Notes: a model not told the origin generated them from the sequence alone. 64,000 nt of DNA from JAJDFU01 sp964641965 (GCA_964641965.1 CAZXLD010000002.1:62001-126000), one strand, 5' to 3'; positions 1-8,939 are shown, counted from the first letter of the stretch. Numbers and translations: made by a program.

Positions 1-2
1 AG

Positions 3-131
3 ATCATTTGCCAGTTCAAAATTAGCCAATTGCACTACGGCCCAGATGAATATCACCATATTAAAGAGTTGTTTGATCAGCTAATGGAGGCGCAGGAATC
101 ACAGATCGTATTGCGAAAAAAGAGAACCTAG
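3..131 (+). CDS. C-terminal end of a DUF3857/transglutaminase-like protein (5' truncated by the window)
   Basis: An open frame enters from the left edge and stops at TAG (129-131), giving 42 residues. The tail, with a Tyr-Gly-Pro-Asp-Glu-Tyr stretch, a helix (IKELFDQLMEAQESQIVLRK) and a basic end, resembles the C-terminal end of DUF3857-containing exported proteins, where a final helix before a 'QIVL+K' ending is common. The next gene ends in a very similar way (AKSDAQKMVLVEQKN), so the two are probably tandem paralogues. Its stop codon overlaps the next GTG start by one base. Function unknown; assignment rests on a short tail. Confidence 0.5.
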   Translation: MICQFKISQLHYGPDEYHHIKELFDQLMEAQESQIVLRKKRT

Positions 132-2083
132 TGGATAAACGGATGAACATGGTTATGGGCTACTTTAAATGGATCGGCTGGAAGAGTATCGCTTTCCCAT
201 TTGTTCTTATGGCGTTTCTTTCCGCTAATGGGCAAGATATAAACCTACCGTCTTTGGACTCCAGTTTCCTGAAACACGCCCGGTCACTGGTGATTGAAGA
301 AGCTATCGAGATTGAGGTTAAATCAGAAAAGGAGGCCCGGTATCGTCATAAAAAATCTTTTGCCATTTTGAGTAGTAAGAGTGATGAAAGGAAACTTTAC
401 AATCATTATGATTCGGACTCCAAGATCCATTCTTTTAAGGCCAGGATATACAATTCCAAAGGAGAATTGGTGAGAAAATTGGGTAAGGATGACATAGAAG
501 ATATTTCAGCTGCCGTGGGGGTTGGTGCCTATCAGGATGATCGGTTTAAAGTACTCGATTTTACCTACACAGACTATCCATACGTGGTTGAGTATGAATA
601 CGAGCAAACGGTTAAGGGAATAAGTATGGCCGCTTTCCCGGATTGGTCGATTCAAGGTTGGAGAGAATCTGTGCTACAGAGTTCTTACACCTTACATATT
701 CCGGATGGAATGGAGTTTCAATATCAAAGCCTTAACGGTAGGTTCGTACCCAAGGAATCCAGAAATACTCCCGGAGAAGTGACCTACGTTTGGAAGGTCG
801 AAAATCTGCCGGCTCTAAAACAGGAGCCTTTTGGTCCGCCATCCTCTGAAGTCCTTCCCCAGGTAAGAATTTCCTTGGATCAATTTGAAATAGCCGGCTA
901 CCGAGGAGGGCTTACTTCTTGGGAAGCTTATGGAAAATTCATGCACCAATTATTTCAGGATCGTTCGGAAATGCCCGACGAGCTGAAGGTTGAAGTGCGC
1001 CAATTGGTGAGAGGAATAGAGGATGAACAAAAAAAGATTCAAATTCTCTATAACTATATGCAGGAGCGGATGCGATATGTCAGCATCCAATTCGGTATTG
1101 GTGGATGGCAACCCTTTGATCCGGCATTTGTCCATGAAAATCAATATGGAGATTGTAAGGCGCTTACGAATTTCATGCATTGTATGTTGCGTGAGGTGGG
1201 AATAGATTCGAAACCGGTGTTAACCTACCAGGGAGATCGTCCTTACTACGCCCTCAGTGATACTTTTGCTACAAGCGCCTTTAATCACGTCATACTTTAC
1301 ATTCCGTCGGAAGATATCTGGTTGGAATGTACCAGCAATTCTCTTCCAGTTAATTATCTGGGAAGCGATAATGCAGACCGAAGAGGTCTATTATTCGGAC
1401 CTGAAGGCGGTCGGGTAGTCCAGATCCCTGCCTTAGGTTCAGCAGATAATCACTCCCAGACACATATAACCTTAGCTCTCAAGTCAGATGGAAGTGCTGA
1501 GATGTCCTTTGACAGTAAGCGAAATGGAGCATCGCACGAGATCCTGCGGCAGTTGGAGGACTATTTGAGTCACGATGAACAAAGAGAATGGTTGCTTAGT
1601 AAATACGCTATTCCAACCTTCAAGATGGCGTCCTTTAACCTAAATGTTTCTGGAGACCAACCCGAAGCTGAGCTTCGTTTCCAGGCTCAGGTACAAAAGT
1701 ATGCTGCAAAAATGGGTAAACGGATATTTGTTCCGTTAAATAAGTTTACAGCTGCAGAGTCGGTACCGGAAGCAATAGAAAAAAGGCAGTTTCCTATCGT
1801 AAGAAGAAATGGGATCATTGAATTGGATACGATAGAAATTCAACTTCCGGAAGGTTACCGAGTGGAAAGTATAAACCGGAAAACTGTTGACCTAAAGAGT
1901 GAATTCGGCTCTTACCACTTGGAATTCCTGGATTCGAAGTCAGATAAGGTCAGATTTACCAGGAAACTGGAATTTTTTCCGATTAAAAAGTCGGCCGATT
2001 GGTATGAAGAATTTCGGACATTCCTATTGGCGATAGCAAAGTCCGATGCACAAAAAATGGTGTTGGTGGAGCAAAAAAACTAG
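131..2083 (+). CDS. Exported DUF3857 / transglutaminase-like domain protein
   Basis: A 650-residue protein of the type found in many Bacteroidota: an N-terminal DUF3857 beta-rich domain (about residues 50-250), a transglutaminase-like core (about 290-400) and a C-terminal beta domain. The core shows the expected order: YGDCKALTNFM supplies the putative catalytic Cys, FNHVILYIP the His, and a following acidic residue lies in the 'DIWLECTS' stretch. The N-terminus is a signal peptide ending near ANGQ, so it is periplasmic or surface exposed. The GTG at 131 overlaps the upstream stop; ATG codons at 143, 149 and 155 are equally possible starts and leave the signal peptide intact. It probably sits in an operon with its truncated upstream paralogue. 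Substrate and reaction are not known for the family; a cysteine-protease or amide-cleaving role is inference. Confidence 0.85.
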   Translation: MDKRMNMVMGYFKWIGWKSIAFPFVLMAFLSANGQDINLPSLDSSFLKHARSLVIEEAIEIEVKSEKEARYRHKKSFAILSSKSDERKLYNHYDSDSKIHSFKARIYNSKGELVRKLGKDDIEDISAAVGVGAYQDDRFKVLDFTYTDYPYVVEYEYEQTVKGISMAAFPDWSIQGWRESVLQSSYTLHIPDGMEFQYQSLNGRFVPKESRNTPGEVTYVWKVENLPALKQEPFGPPSSEVLPQVRISLDQFEIAGYRGGLTSWEAYGKFMHQLFQDRSEMPDELKVEVRQLVRGIEDEQKKIQILYNYMQERMRYVSIQFGIGGWQPFDPAFVHENQYGDCKALTNFMHCMLREVGIDSKPVLTYQGDRPYYALSDTFATSAFNHVILYIPSEDIWLECTSNSLPVNYLGSDNADRRGLLFGPEGGRVVQIPALGSADNHSQTHITLALKSDGSAEMSFDSKRNGASHEILRQLEDYLSHDEQREWLLSKYAIPTFKMASFNLNVSGDQPEAELRFQAQVQKYAAKMGKRIFVPLNKFTAAESVPEAIEKRQFPIVRRNGIIELDTIEIQLPEGYRVESINRKTVDLKSEFGSYHLEFLDSKSDKVRFTRKLEFFPIKKSADWYEEFRTFLLAIAKSDAQKMVLVEQKN

Positions 2084-2116
2084 GCCTGGTACGATCAGAA
2101 TTTGATCAAGTAATTA

Positions 2117-2146
2117 TTGGTTTTTTTAGATGCGGCAGTAGTTTCG
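2117..2146 (+). promoter_or_regulatory. Possible promoter of rsgA
   Basis: TTG (2117-2119), a 19-bp spacer and TAGTTTCG (2139-2146) match the Bacteroidota -33/-7 pattern (TTG ... TAnnTTTG) with one mismatch in the -7 box. It lies about 40 bp upstream of the rsgA ATG. Confidence 0.4.
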
Positions 2147-2187
2147 CGGCTCCATATCTTAACACTTCTAGCTACCTTAGCCTCCCT

Positions 2188-3144
2188 ATGGATAAAGGGA
2201 TAGTGATTAAATCAACCGGGAGTTGGTATAGCGTGCAATTACAAAACCAACAAGTAATCCCTTCCCGAATCAGAGGCAAGTTTCGATTGGATGGCCAACC
2301 GCTCACCAATCCGGTTGCTGTAGGTGACGAAGTAGAATTGATGGTTGAGGAAGAGGACGGGGAAAAAGTGGGTACAATCAAGAAAATCCTAAATCGGAGA
2401 AACTACGTAATCCGGCAGTCCCCCAGAAAGAAACATCACCTGCATTTGATGGCAGCCAACATTGATCAAGCTCTACTGATCGTTACCATTGTGCAGCCCA
2501 GATTAAAGCAAGGTTTTATCGATCGCTTTTTATTGATGACCGAACCCTACAATATTCCAACGTTGATCGTCTTCAATAAATCGGATCTGTACGGGGAAGA
2601 GGAACTCTCTATATTCAACTACCTCAAGGATATCTATTCGGCCATTGATTACCGGGTTTTACTTGTGTCAAGCTTAGATGGAACTGGAAATGAAGAGCTT
2701 AGAGACTACCTGGCGGGGAAGATAACGTTGGTAAGCGGCCAGTCCGGTGTAGGTAAGTCTACCCTGATCAATGCCATACAGCCGCAACTGGAACTTCGGA
2801 CTCAGGTCCTTTCAGGAGCATCGGGTAAAGGGCAGCACACGACTACATTTGCTGAAATGTTTAGTCTGGATAACGGTGGGAAACTGATAGATACACCTGG
2901 TATTAAAACCCTGGCATTCAATAATTTGGAACCGCTAGATGTTGCCCATAACTTTCGAGAATTTTTTGCTCTTTCCGGAGATTGTAAATTCGGAGGAAGT
3001 TGTTTACATCGGGATGAACCTAAATGTGCTGTAAAAAGAGCTTTGGAAGAAGGGGAGGTCAGCGAATTGCGGTATATCAACTATCTCCAGCTGTTGGAGG
3101 AGGTCGAAGATCAAAACTATTGGGAACGGCACAAAGGACTATAA
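2188..3144 (+). CDS. rsgA: Ribosome small-subunit-dependent GTPase RsgA
   Basis: A 318-residue circularly permuted GTPase that helps late 30S subunit maturation. Order of elements is diagnostic: an N-terminal OB-fold (about 1-70), then the G4 motif FNKSD (about 128-132), then G1 GQSGVGKST (about 184-192), G3 DTPG (about 233-236), and a C-terminal zinc module with Cys, Cys, His, Cys in CKFGGSCLHRDEPKC (about 266-282). Length is normal for the family. The start MDKGIVIKSTGSWY is the usual one for RsgA. A 55-codon open frame follows 18 bp after the stop. Confidence 0.97.
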   Translation: MDKGIVIKSTGSWYSVQLQNQQVIPSRIRGKFRLDGQPLTNPVAVGDEVELMVEEEDGEKVGTIKKILNRRNYVIRQSPRKKHHLHLMAANIDQALLIVTIVQPRLKQGFIDRFLLMTEPYNIPTLIVFNKSDLYGEEELSIFNYLKDIYSAIDYRVLLVSSLDGTGNEELRDYLAGKITLVSGQSGVGKSTLINAIQPQLELRTQVLSGASGKGQHTTTFAEMFSLDNGGKLIDTPGIKTLAFNNLEPLDVAHNFREFFALSGDCKFGGSCLHRDEPKCAVKRALEEGEVSELRYINYLQLLEEVEDQNYWERHKGL

Positions 3145-3162
3145 GCGATCAAAACCCGACGA

Positions 3163-3330
3163 ATGGGGTATCAAAATAGAAAACGGAACTATCAAAGCCG
3201 CAGGGAGAGGCTATCCATGCAAGCCAGGAATTTCAGGTTGATCCTGCTATTCGCCCTGCTGGGAGTTGCTTTATGGGCATTTTTTCGATTCGAGGAAATA
3301 TGGGCCTGGATTAGCACATACTTTTACTAA
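3163..3330 (+). CDS. Small single-span membrane protein (55 aa), unknown function
   Basis: An open frame of 55 codons starting 18 bp after rsgA on the same strand. The protein has a strongly basic, Arg-rich N-terminus (MGYQNRKRNYQSRRERL) and one hydrophobic segment (about residues 26-41, LILLFALLGVALWAFF), ending in an aromatic tail. This positive-inside pattern is what a real small inner-membrane protein would show. I do not recognise a family. The last codons lie in the left arm and loop of a perfect 10-bp inverted repeat. It could be co-transcribed with rsgA. Whether it is expressed is uncertain. Confidence 0.55.
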   Translation: MGYQNRKRNYQSRRERLSMQARNFRLILLFALLGVALWAFFRFEEIWAWISTYFY

Positions 3331-3336
3331 TCCAGG
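3305..3336. terminator. Convergent-gene hairpin at the end of the rsgA unit and bamA
   Basis: CCTGGATTAG (3305-3314) and CTAATCCAGG (3327-3336) form a perfect 10-bp stem with a 12-nt loop, between two convergent transcription units. There is no clear U-tract on either strand, so it may act as a transcript-end or mRNA 3'-end stabilising hairpin and not as a classic intrinsic terminator. It overlaps the stop codon of the 55-aa gene. Confidence 0.4.
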
Positions 3337-3350
3337 GTTACTTCCTCCAT

Positions 3351-5864
3351 TTATTCAGGTTCGAACCCAAGTACGATGTTGAAGTTGCCAATGGCACTTC
3401 CATCTGGCTTATCCCAGCCCCAGCCATAATCAAATCCAAGTACCCCAAACATCGGCAGGAAGGCACGAATACCAAATCCGGCAGAACGTCTAAGGTCAAA
3501 CGGATTGAAATCTCTTAAATTATTCCAGGCGTTACCACCTTGTAAGAAAACCAGGCCGTAAATGGTGGCACTTGGATTCAAGGATACCGGATAGCGCAGT
3601 TCAATCGTAAACTTGTCAAATATAGGGGTTGGATTACCTCCTCGGTTGGCTTCGATATCCTCTACTTCATAACCTCGTAGGGATATAATATCTACACCTG
3701 CAAAGCCAAACTGCTGATTGTTGATTCCATCTCCACCCAATAGGAAGCGTTCGAAAGGAGATGTTCCAATTTCCTCGTTGTAAAAGCCTAGGATTCCGAT
3801 TTTGGCCTGTGCCTTCAGCACCAATTTACCCACCAGGGTAGTATACCATTCTGCATCAAAACGCCATTTGTGATACTCAAGCAGGCGATATCTTTCCTGT
3901 ATACTTTCGTCTTCGAAATTCCGATTGGGTTGGAATAAAGAGTAAGGAGGGGTAATTTTCAAAGATAAACTGATTCGAGAACCCGATCTCGGGAATATTG
4001 GATCGTTTATGGTGGAGCGTGCAATGGTTTGTGTGATGCTGATGTTATTGTATCTCCCGGTGGTAACGCTTACCCCATCATCGGTTTGGAAAGCACCTCC
4101 ATTTCCGATCCAATCATCAACCAAAATAGTTTGCCATGAAAATGCCGTGCTTGATACAAAGTTATCATCAGGCCATTTCAAACGGGTACCCAAGCTGGCG
4201 GAGGCTTCCCAGATTTGCATGAAACCTGCACCGGTGGAGCGATAGTTGAATCGATTGTAAAAACCGGCTACAGTTAATGAGTTTGGCTTCTTTCCTCCGA
4301 GCCAAGGCTCTGTGAAGGAAACGCTATAGGATTGGAAAAACCGACCGTTGGTTTGTGCCCGGATTGAAACGCGTTGGCCGTCTCCCATAGGAAGCGGTTT
4401 CCAGGCACCTTTGGTAAACATATTCCGGAGTGAAAAATTGTTAAAGCCTAACCCCAATGTACCAATTACGCCTCGTCCGGCTCCACCCCAACCAGCAGAG
4501 AGCTCGAGTTGATCAGAAGATTTCTCTTCCACCATATATTCAATATCAACAGTACCACGCTGTGGATTTACGGGGGTATTGATATTGAGGGTTTCGGGAT
4601 TGAAGTAGCCGAGGTTTATGATTTGTCGTTGTGAGCGGATGATATCAGATCGGCTGAATTTTTGTCCGGGAGCAGTTCGAAGCTCGCGGCGGATTACGTG
4701 CTCATGGGTCCGATCATTTCCTTTGATCACTACTTTATCAATAGTAGCCTGAGGACCTTCATAAATCCGCAGTTCCAGGTCGATCGAATCTTCAATAACA
4801 GAAACTTCAATTGGGTCGACCCGGAAGAATAAGTACCCATTATCCAGGTAAAGACTACTCACATCACGCCCATCCTCGCTGAAGCTTAATCGTTTATCCA
4901 GTAATTCTTTGTTATAAATGTCTCCGGACTCTATGCCGAGAACCTGAGAAAGGGTTGGTGTCTGATAAATGCTATTCCCCTTCCAGGTTATATTCCTGAA
5001 GTAATACGGTTTTCCTTCGATCAGATCAATCTTGATCATAAGATCTCCCTTTCCATTTCTCCAGATGCTGTCCTTCAAGATTTGGGCATCTCGATAACCC
5101 AGCGTATTGTAATAAGCGACAATTGCCTCTTTGTCGTTTTTATATTCAGTGGCAATCAGTTTGGAGCTACCGAACAGCTTTGACTTTTTCTTGGTTTTTT
5201 TCATCCTTTTCCGGAGTTTCTTGTCCGAAATGGCTTGGTTGCCTTCAAACTGGATGTCTTTGATTTTGACCCGCTTTCCCTTGTTTAAGTCTAAAACCAG
5301 TCTAACCGAGTTTACACGGGTGCTATCCGGGTACTCCAAAACACGGACCTTTGCATCCAGAAAACCTTTCTCTTTGTAAAAGCCTTCAATGGCCTCTTGG
5401 GCATTCACTTTCACATTATCCGTTACGATGCCTCCTTTTAATAAGAATCGATCCACCTTTTCGCTTAGGTCTTCCTGTTTCCCCTTTTTTACACCACGAT
5501 AGGTGTATCTGCTTAAACGAGGACGTTCTTCCAGCCTGATCTGGAGAAAAACAATATCACCCACAATTTTTTCCTGAACAATTTGAACATCCGTAAAAAG
5601 GCGTAAACGCCACAATGCTTTTATCGCCTTCGGAATATCTGGTCCTGGAATTCGAATCTTATCCCCAACTCGTAAACCGGAAATACTGGTAATGGCTCTG
5701 TCGTCACTGAAATCAGCACCTGTAACCGTTATACCTCCGATTTCATAGTCTTTTTCCTGACTGTAATCTACCACTGGGAGAGTATCCTGAGCGGTTGTCT
5801 GCGCATTTAAGCCGGTGAAAATGCAAAACAGTAGTATGGGAATGCCGTAAAAACCTCTTTTCAT
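3351..5864 (-). CDS. bamA: Outer membrane protein assembly factor BamA
   Basis: An 837-residue Omp85 protein, the central subunit of the machinery that inserts beta-barrels into the outer membrane. A signal peptide ends near LNAQ (residue 22), several POTRA repeats follow (about 40-440; phrases such as VRIKDIQFEGNQAIS and ATIDKVVIKGNDRTHEHVIRREL are typical POTRA beta-alpha starts), then a C-terminal 16-strand barrel domain (about 470-837) with the FERFLLGG and SLRGYE signatures and an end of FNIVLGFEPE. Length is normal for Bacteroidota BamA. UppS lies 126 bp upstream on the same strand, a frequent pairing of envelope genes in this phylum. A TAACTTTG -7 box upstream suggests it can be transcribed separately. 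Confidence 0.95.
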   Translation of the reverse strand: MKRGFYGIPILLFCIFTGLNAQTTAQDTLPVVDYSQEKDYEIGGITVTGADFSDDRAITSISGLRVGDKIRIPGPDIPKAIKALWRLRLFTDVQIVQEKIVGDIVFLQIRLEERPRLSRYTYRGVKKGKQEDLSEKVDRFLLKGGIVTDNVKVNAQEAIEGFYKEKGFLDAKVRVLEYPDSTRVNSVRLVLDLNKGKRVKIKDIQFEGNQAISDKKLRKRMKKTKKKSKLFGSSKLIATEYKNDKEAIVAYYNTLGYRDAQILKDSIWRNGKGDLMIKIDLIEGKPYYFRNITWKGNSIYQTPTLSQVLGIESGDIYNKELLDKRLSFSEDGRDVSSLYLDNGYLFFRVDPIEVSVIEDSIDLELRIYEGPQATIDKVVIKGNDRTHEHVIRRELRTAPGQKFSRSDIIRSQRQIINLGYFNPETLNINTPVNPQRGTVDIEYMVEEKSSDQLELSAGWGGAGRGVIGTLGLGFNNFSLRNMFTKGAWKPLPMGDGQRVSIRAQTNGRFFQSYSVSFTEPWLGGKKPNSLTVAGFYNRFNYRSTGAGFMQIWEASASLGTRLKWPDDNFVSSTAFSWQTILVDDWIGNGGAFQTDDGVSVTTGRYNNISITQTIARSTINDPIFPRSGSRISLSLKITPPYSLFQPNRNFEDESIQERYRLLEYHKWRFDAEWYTTLVGKLVLKAQAKIGILGFYNEEIGTSPFERFLLGGDGINNQQFGFAGVDIISLRGYEVEDIEANRGGNPTPIFDKFTIELRYPVSLNPSATIYGLVFLQGGNAWNNLRDFNPFDLRRSAGFGIRAFLPMFGVLGFDYGWGWDKPDGSAIGNFNIVLGFEPE

Positions 5865-5930
5865 GCCTCCGGTTACCTCAGATGAGTGTTGGTTGTTTGA
5901 ATTGTGATGCGCCTAATCCATGAACGCGGC

Positions 5931-5938
5931 CAAAGTTA
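5931..5938 (-). promoter_or_regulatory. Possible -7 box of the bamA promoter
   Basis: On the minus strand this reads TAACTTTG, a perfect TAnnTTTG match, 66 bp upstream of the bamA start. A TTG lies 24 bp further upstream (5963-5965), slightly beyond the usual spacing. Confidence 0.35.
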
Positions 5939-5990
5939 GGACTTATGTGCCTGGGGAAAGAGCAAACGCAGGACTAAACGGTTGTATTCA

Positions 5991-6731
5991 TTAGGCAATT
6001 TGTTCACTTGTCATACCGAAACGTCGTTCCCTATGCTGATAATCAATGATGGCTTGTTCAAAATTTTGAGGAGAAAAATCAGGCCAAAGGACAGGAGTGA
6101 AATAGAATTCGGAATATGCGGCCTGCCACAAAAGAAAGTTGCTTAGTCTGGATTCTCCACTTGTCCGGATCAGCAACTCGGGGTCGGGATATTTAGCTGT
6201 AGTTAAATGATGCTGAACCAAATCTATGTCGATTTCTTCTGGATCCAGGTCGCCAAGTTTTACTTTGCGGGCCAATTCTTTTGCTGCTTCCGTAATTTCC
6301 CAACGGCTACTATAGCTCAAAGCCAGGACGAGTGTCATTTTTTTATAGGTGGCCGTACTCCGAATGCCTTCCTGCAATGCCTTGTAGGTCATGTTGGGAA
6401 GGTGGGAAAGGTTGCCGATGGCTTCCAGGCGAATTTCATTCTTATGCAACAAGCTAATCTCTTTGTGGAGGGTGGAGACCAAAAGTCGCATAAGGGCATC
6501 GACTTCCAATTTCGGCCGATTCCAGTTTTCTGTAGAGAATGCATACAATGTCAAATATTCCAGGCCGAGCTCTGCTGCTTTTTCGGTGATCTTCCGAACA
6601 GTCTTTACCCCTTCCCGGTGACCCAGTACCCTGGGCTTACCATGCCTCTTAGCCCACCTACCATTGCCATCCATGATAATGGCAACATGTTTTGGTAACT
6701 TATCCGGAATGATTTGAAGTTTATTATCCAT
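5991..6731 (-). CDS. uppS: Isoprenyl transferase, undecaprenyl diphosphate synthase
   Basis: A 246-residue cis-prenyltransferase that condenses isopentenyl diphosphate units into the C55 carrier lipid used for peptidoglycan and surface polysaccharide. Motifs are complete: HVAIIMDGNGRWAK with catalytic Asp at residue 21, the YAFSTENWNRP loop, and the C-terminal PDPELLIRTSGESRLSNFLLW with the diphosphate-binding Arg residues. Length is normal. It lies upstream of bamA on the same strand. Its product supplies the lipid carrier that the polysaccharide polymerase and flippase at 7.5-11.7 kb would use, though those are in a separate unit. Confidence 0.97.
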   Translation of the reverse strand: MDNKLQIIPDKLPKHVAIIMDGNGRWAKRHGKPRVLGHREGVKTVRKITEKAAELGLEYLTLYAFSTENWNRPKLEVDALMRLLVSTLHKEISLLHKNEIRLEAIGNLSHLPNMTYKALQEGIRSTATYKKMTLVLALSYSSRWEITEAAKELARKVKLGDLDPEEIDIDLVQHHLTTAKYPDPELLIRTSGESRLSNFLLWQAAYSEFYFTPVLWPDFSPQNFEQAIIDYQHRERRFGMTSEQIA

Positions 6732-7104
6732 CGGTTTTCATCGAGCCATACCAATTCACTCCACAGCACAAAGAATGGATGCTCTAGCATTTTGACTTTC
6801 TAAGAGCGGCACAAAGTTAATAAAGAATGAGAATTGCTGAATGGCTTACAAAACCGCTTCCTAAAGGCTTTTCAATTTTTTGAACCATTGCTTCTCTTAA
6901 GAGGAAATGGCTCAGCCTACTGTATTTACCAATGAAGTTGAACCTAGTGCCCCACCATGGAGATAACCGGTTTACACTACTCCCTTCTTGAACCAGAAAA
7001 CCCGATACTGCGAATAGGCAAGGCACAATGTTCCAAGCCTATTTGAGAAGAAGTAGTGAAATGTGATTCAACCATTACCTTTATGGTGCATTTTGAGTAA
7101 TCGC
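6732..7104. other. Gene-free region between uppS and crcB
   Basis: 373 bp between divergently transcribed uppS and crcB. The minus strand carries TAACTTTG at 6812-6819, a perfect TAnnTTTG -7 box about 80 bp from the uppS start. An open frame of 69 codons on the minus strand (6817-7026) has no recognisable features and ends inside that box; I do not call it. I looked for a fluoride riboswitch ahead of crcB and saw none. Confidence 0.6.
6812..6819 (-). promoter_or_regulatory. Possible -7 box of the uppS promoter
   Basis: Minus strand TAACTTTG, identical to the box upstream of bamA. No TTG lies at the ideal distance, so support is only partial. Confidence 0.35.
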
Positions 7105-7461
7105 ATGTCTTTTGTCCTAATTTTTATTGGAGGTGGGCTAGGGAGTCTTTGTCGGTATGCATTGGCCGTATGGCTTAGCGAATGGGATTATTATTTTCCC
7201 ACTGGGACCTTTGCCGCAAATTTGGTCAGTTGCTTGTTCCTGGGGTTTCTTTTGGGCCTTCAACTAAAAAATCCCATGCCTGACCTTTATCGGGTTTTCT
7301 TGTTTACCGGGTTTTGTGGGGGGTTCAGTACATTTTCAACTTTTTCAAGTGAAACTTTTTTCCTGCTTGAAGAAGGGCAGTATTATCAAGCCATGGGTTA
7401 TGTGGCTCTCAGCTTGATCACTGGGATAGGGAGTATATTTTTAGGGATTCGAATGGCTTAA
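7105..7461 (+). CDS. crcB: Fluoride channel CrcB/FluC
   Basis: A 118-residue four-helix membrane protein that exports fluoride as a dual-topology dimer. It has the early GGGLGSLCRYAL motif, the GTFAANLVSCLFLGF helix and the family signature GFCGGFSTFSTFSSE (about residues 71-85). The frame is open from 7063, but ATG 7105 gives the usual N-terminus (MSFVLIFIGGGLGS). Its stop overlaps the convergent polymerase gene by 4 bp. One copy only is seen here; some genomes have a heterodimer partner next door. Confidence 0.93.
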   Translation: MSFVLIFIGGGLGSLCRYALAVWLSEWDYYFPTGTFAANLVSCLFLGFLLGLQLKNPMPDLYRVFLFTGFCGGFSTFSTFSSETFFLLEEGQYYQAMGYVALSLITGIGSIFLGIRMA

Positions 7462-8939
7462 GCATGGATGTTCAATGGATTGCCAACTTCTGTTTTGGCT
7501 CCGATTTTTTGCCGGAGGTCCAGGCTAACCAACATTGCTGCACAAAAAAAGTAAAAAGAACCGATCTTATCCGTCTCTACCAAATCATTGATCAACTGCA
7601 AAAGGAGAATATTGCATAGGCTTAGCGTAACCATAATTACAAGCCTTCGATCCCACCCACTTGTCTTATGGTAGAGTCGCTGAGCATAAACGAGTAGGAC
7701 AATTTGTAGTCCGATGAAAATCAAGAACCCTACTAATCCTTGTTCCACAAAGGTCATCAGGTAATAGGAATGGATGCCGGAGCGCTCCGGGTTGTCGCTC
7801 ACATAGGTTTGGAAGCTCCTGATCGTGTAGGGTTTATATTTTTCGTAAAAGGAACCGGCACCAAAACCAACCAATGGGCGGACCCCTATCATTTGAAAAC
7901 CTGCCATCCATCGATACAATCGTTCCATGGTCGAAATGTCCTCCATTTCATAGGTAGCCTTCAATAGATCGTCGAATTCAGTATGGGATATTGTGGTTTC
8001 ATAATTTGGGGCTAGTTCCAGATAGGCATTGTCCTGTGTCAATTTTGCAATAGCAACCAATGAAAGGACAAGTGCTAAAATAAAGGCAGGAACTAATAAC
8101 CTTAGACGCAAGAGTAAATAGCTTCCTAGACAGGCTAAAACTGCTACATAGGCAGCTCGGGTAAAAGAAAAGTAGATCGAAATGAGAAACAAGAGAATGA
8201 TCGCCCAGAAGAAGAAGTTCCAGACAGGTTTCTTTTGGTATTCCAACCGCATGAACCATAAGAATGGAAAGAAAACGGCCAAAATAGAGGCATAAATCAC
8301 ATGGTTGCTATAAAAAGGGTGAAGTACGCGCGCAATGGAAGTAAAAGAAAAGCCCATGCCGGCATGTCCAATTTGGACATATAGAATTGTGATCAAAAGA
8401 GCAAAGAGGGTCAGCCAAAACCATCTTTTTGTATCCTTTTCCCGAAATAAAACCCAACCGGTCAGCACAAAAAAGGTAGCAATATACCAGGTTTTAGCAG
8501 CTAAGAATTTGAGGGAAATTACTGGTGTAGTTCCTGTGAGAATAGTTATCCCGATCCAGGACCAATGCAACAAAAAAAGAAGCGCTATTGGATGTCTTAG
8601 AAAGGAGCGTTCCCATTTTCCACCTGCGTACAAGAAATAAATCAGGCTAATAAACATAAGCCCCGCCATTAACGGCTCCGTTGGCAGATCCGTACTAAAC
8701 CCACCTGGAAGTTCGACAACCGTACTAAGTGGAATACAGGCGTAAAGCAGAAGCAGGACTGCTTTAAAATCTACCAAGGTCAAAAAGAACAAGAGAAAAA
8801 AAGCGGGAAGTGCCAATGGGTACCAATTACTGAATACAATACTGAGGAGGATGGTAGTAACTACAAGCAATCCATAAGCGCCGAAAAAAAGCTCCCGGGA
8901 TCCCAATAAGGCCAGTGGTGTTAGAATTTTAGCTGGCAT
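7458..8939 (-). CDS. O-antigen ligase/polymerase family (Wzy/WaaL-like) membrane protein
   Basis: A 493-residue polytopic protein with about 12 predicted membrane segments, a large periplasmic loop in the second half (about residues 300-400) and the WaaL/Wzy_C style sequence GIHSYYLMTFVEQGLVGFL after it. Such proteins join polysaccharide repeat units on undecaprenyl diphosphate, or transfer the finished chain to an acceptor; sequence alone does not decide which. It overlaps the start of the Wzz-like gene upstream by 11 bp (8929-8939), so the two are translationally coupled, and pairing with a chain-length regulator favours polymerase. It converges on crcB. Confidence 0.85.
   Translation of the reverse strand: MPAKILTPLALLGSRELFFGAYGLLVVTTILLSIVFSNWYPLALPAFFLLFFLTLVDFKAVLLLLYACIPLSTVVELPGGFSTDLPTEPLMAGLMFISLIYFLYAGGKWERSFLRHPIALLFLLHWSWIGITILTGTTPVISLKFLAAKTWYIATFFVLTGWVLFREKDTKRWFWLTLFALLITILYVQIGHAGMGFSFTSIARVLHPFYSNHVIYASILAVFFPFLWFMRLEYQKKPVWNFFFWAIILLFLISIYFSFTRAAYVAVLACLGSYLLLRLRLLVPAFILALVLSLVAIAKLTQDNAYLELAPNYETTISHTEFDDLLKATYEMEDISTMERLYRWMAGFQMIGVRPLVGFGAGSFYEKYKPYTIRSFQTYVSDNPERSGIHSYYLMTFVEQGLVGFLIFIGLQIVLLVYAQRLYHKTSGWDRRLVIMVTLSLCNILLLQLINDLVETDKIGSFYFFCAAMLVSLDLRQKIGAKTEVGNPLNIHA

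Noticed and set aside
6207..6698. 163-codon plus-strand open frame over uppS
   Set aside because: Antisense to a conserved enzyme with all motifs intact; shadow frame.
6817..7026. 69-codon open frame on the minus strand between uppS and crcB
   Set aside because: No recognisable domain, signal peptide or membrane segment; its stop lies in the probable -7 box of uppS, and the composition looks random.
7063..7104. Fluoride riboswitch upstream of crcB
   Set aside because: The short leader lacks the conserved pseudoknot sequences; nothing resembled the motif.
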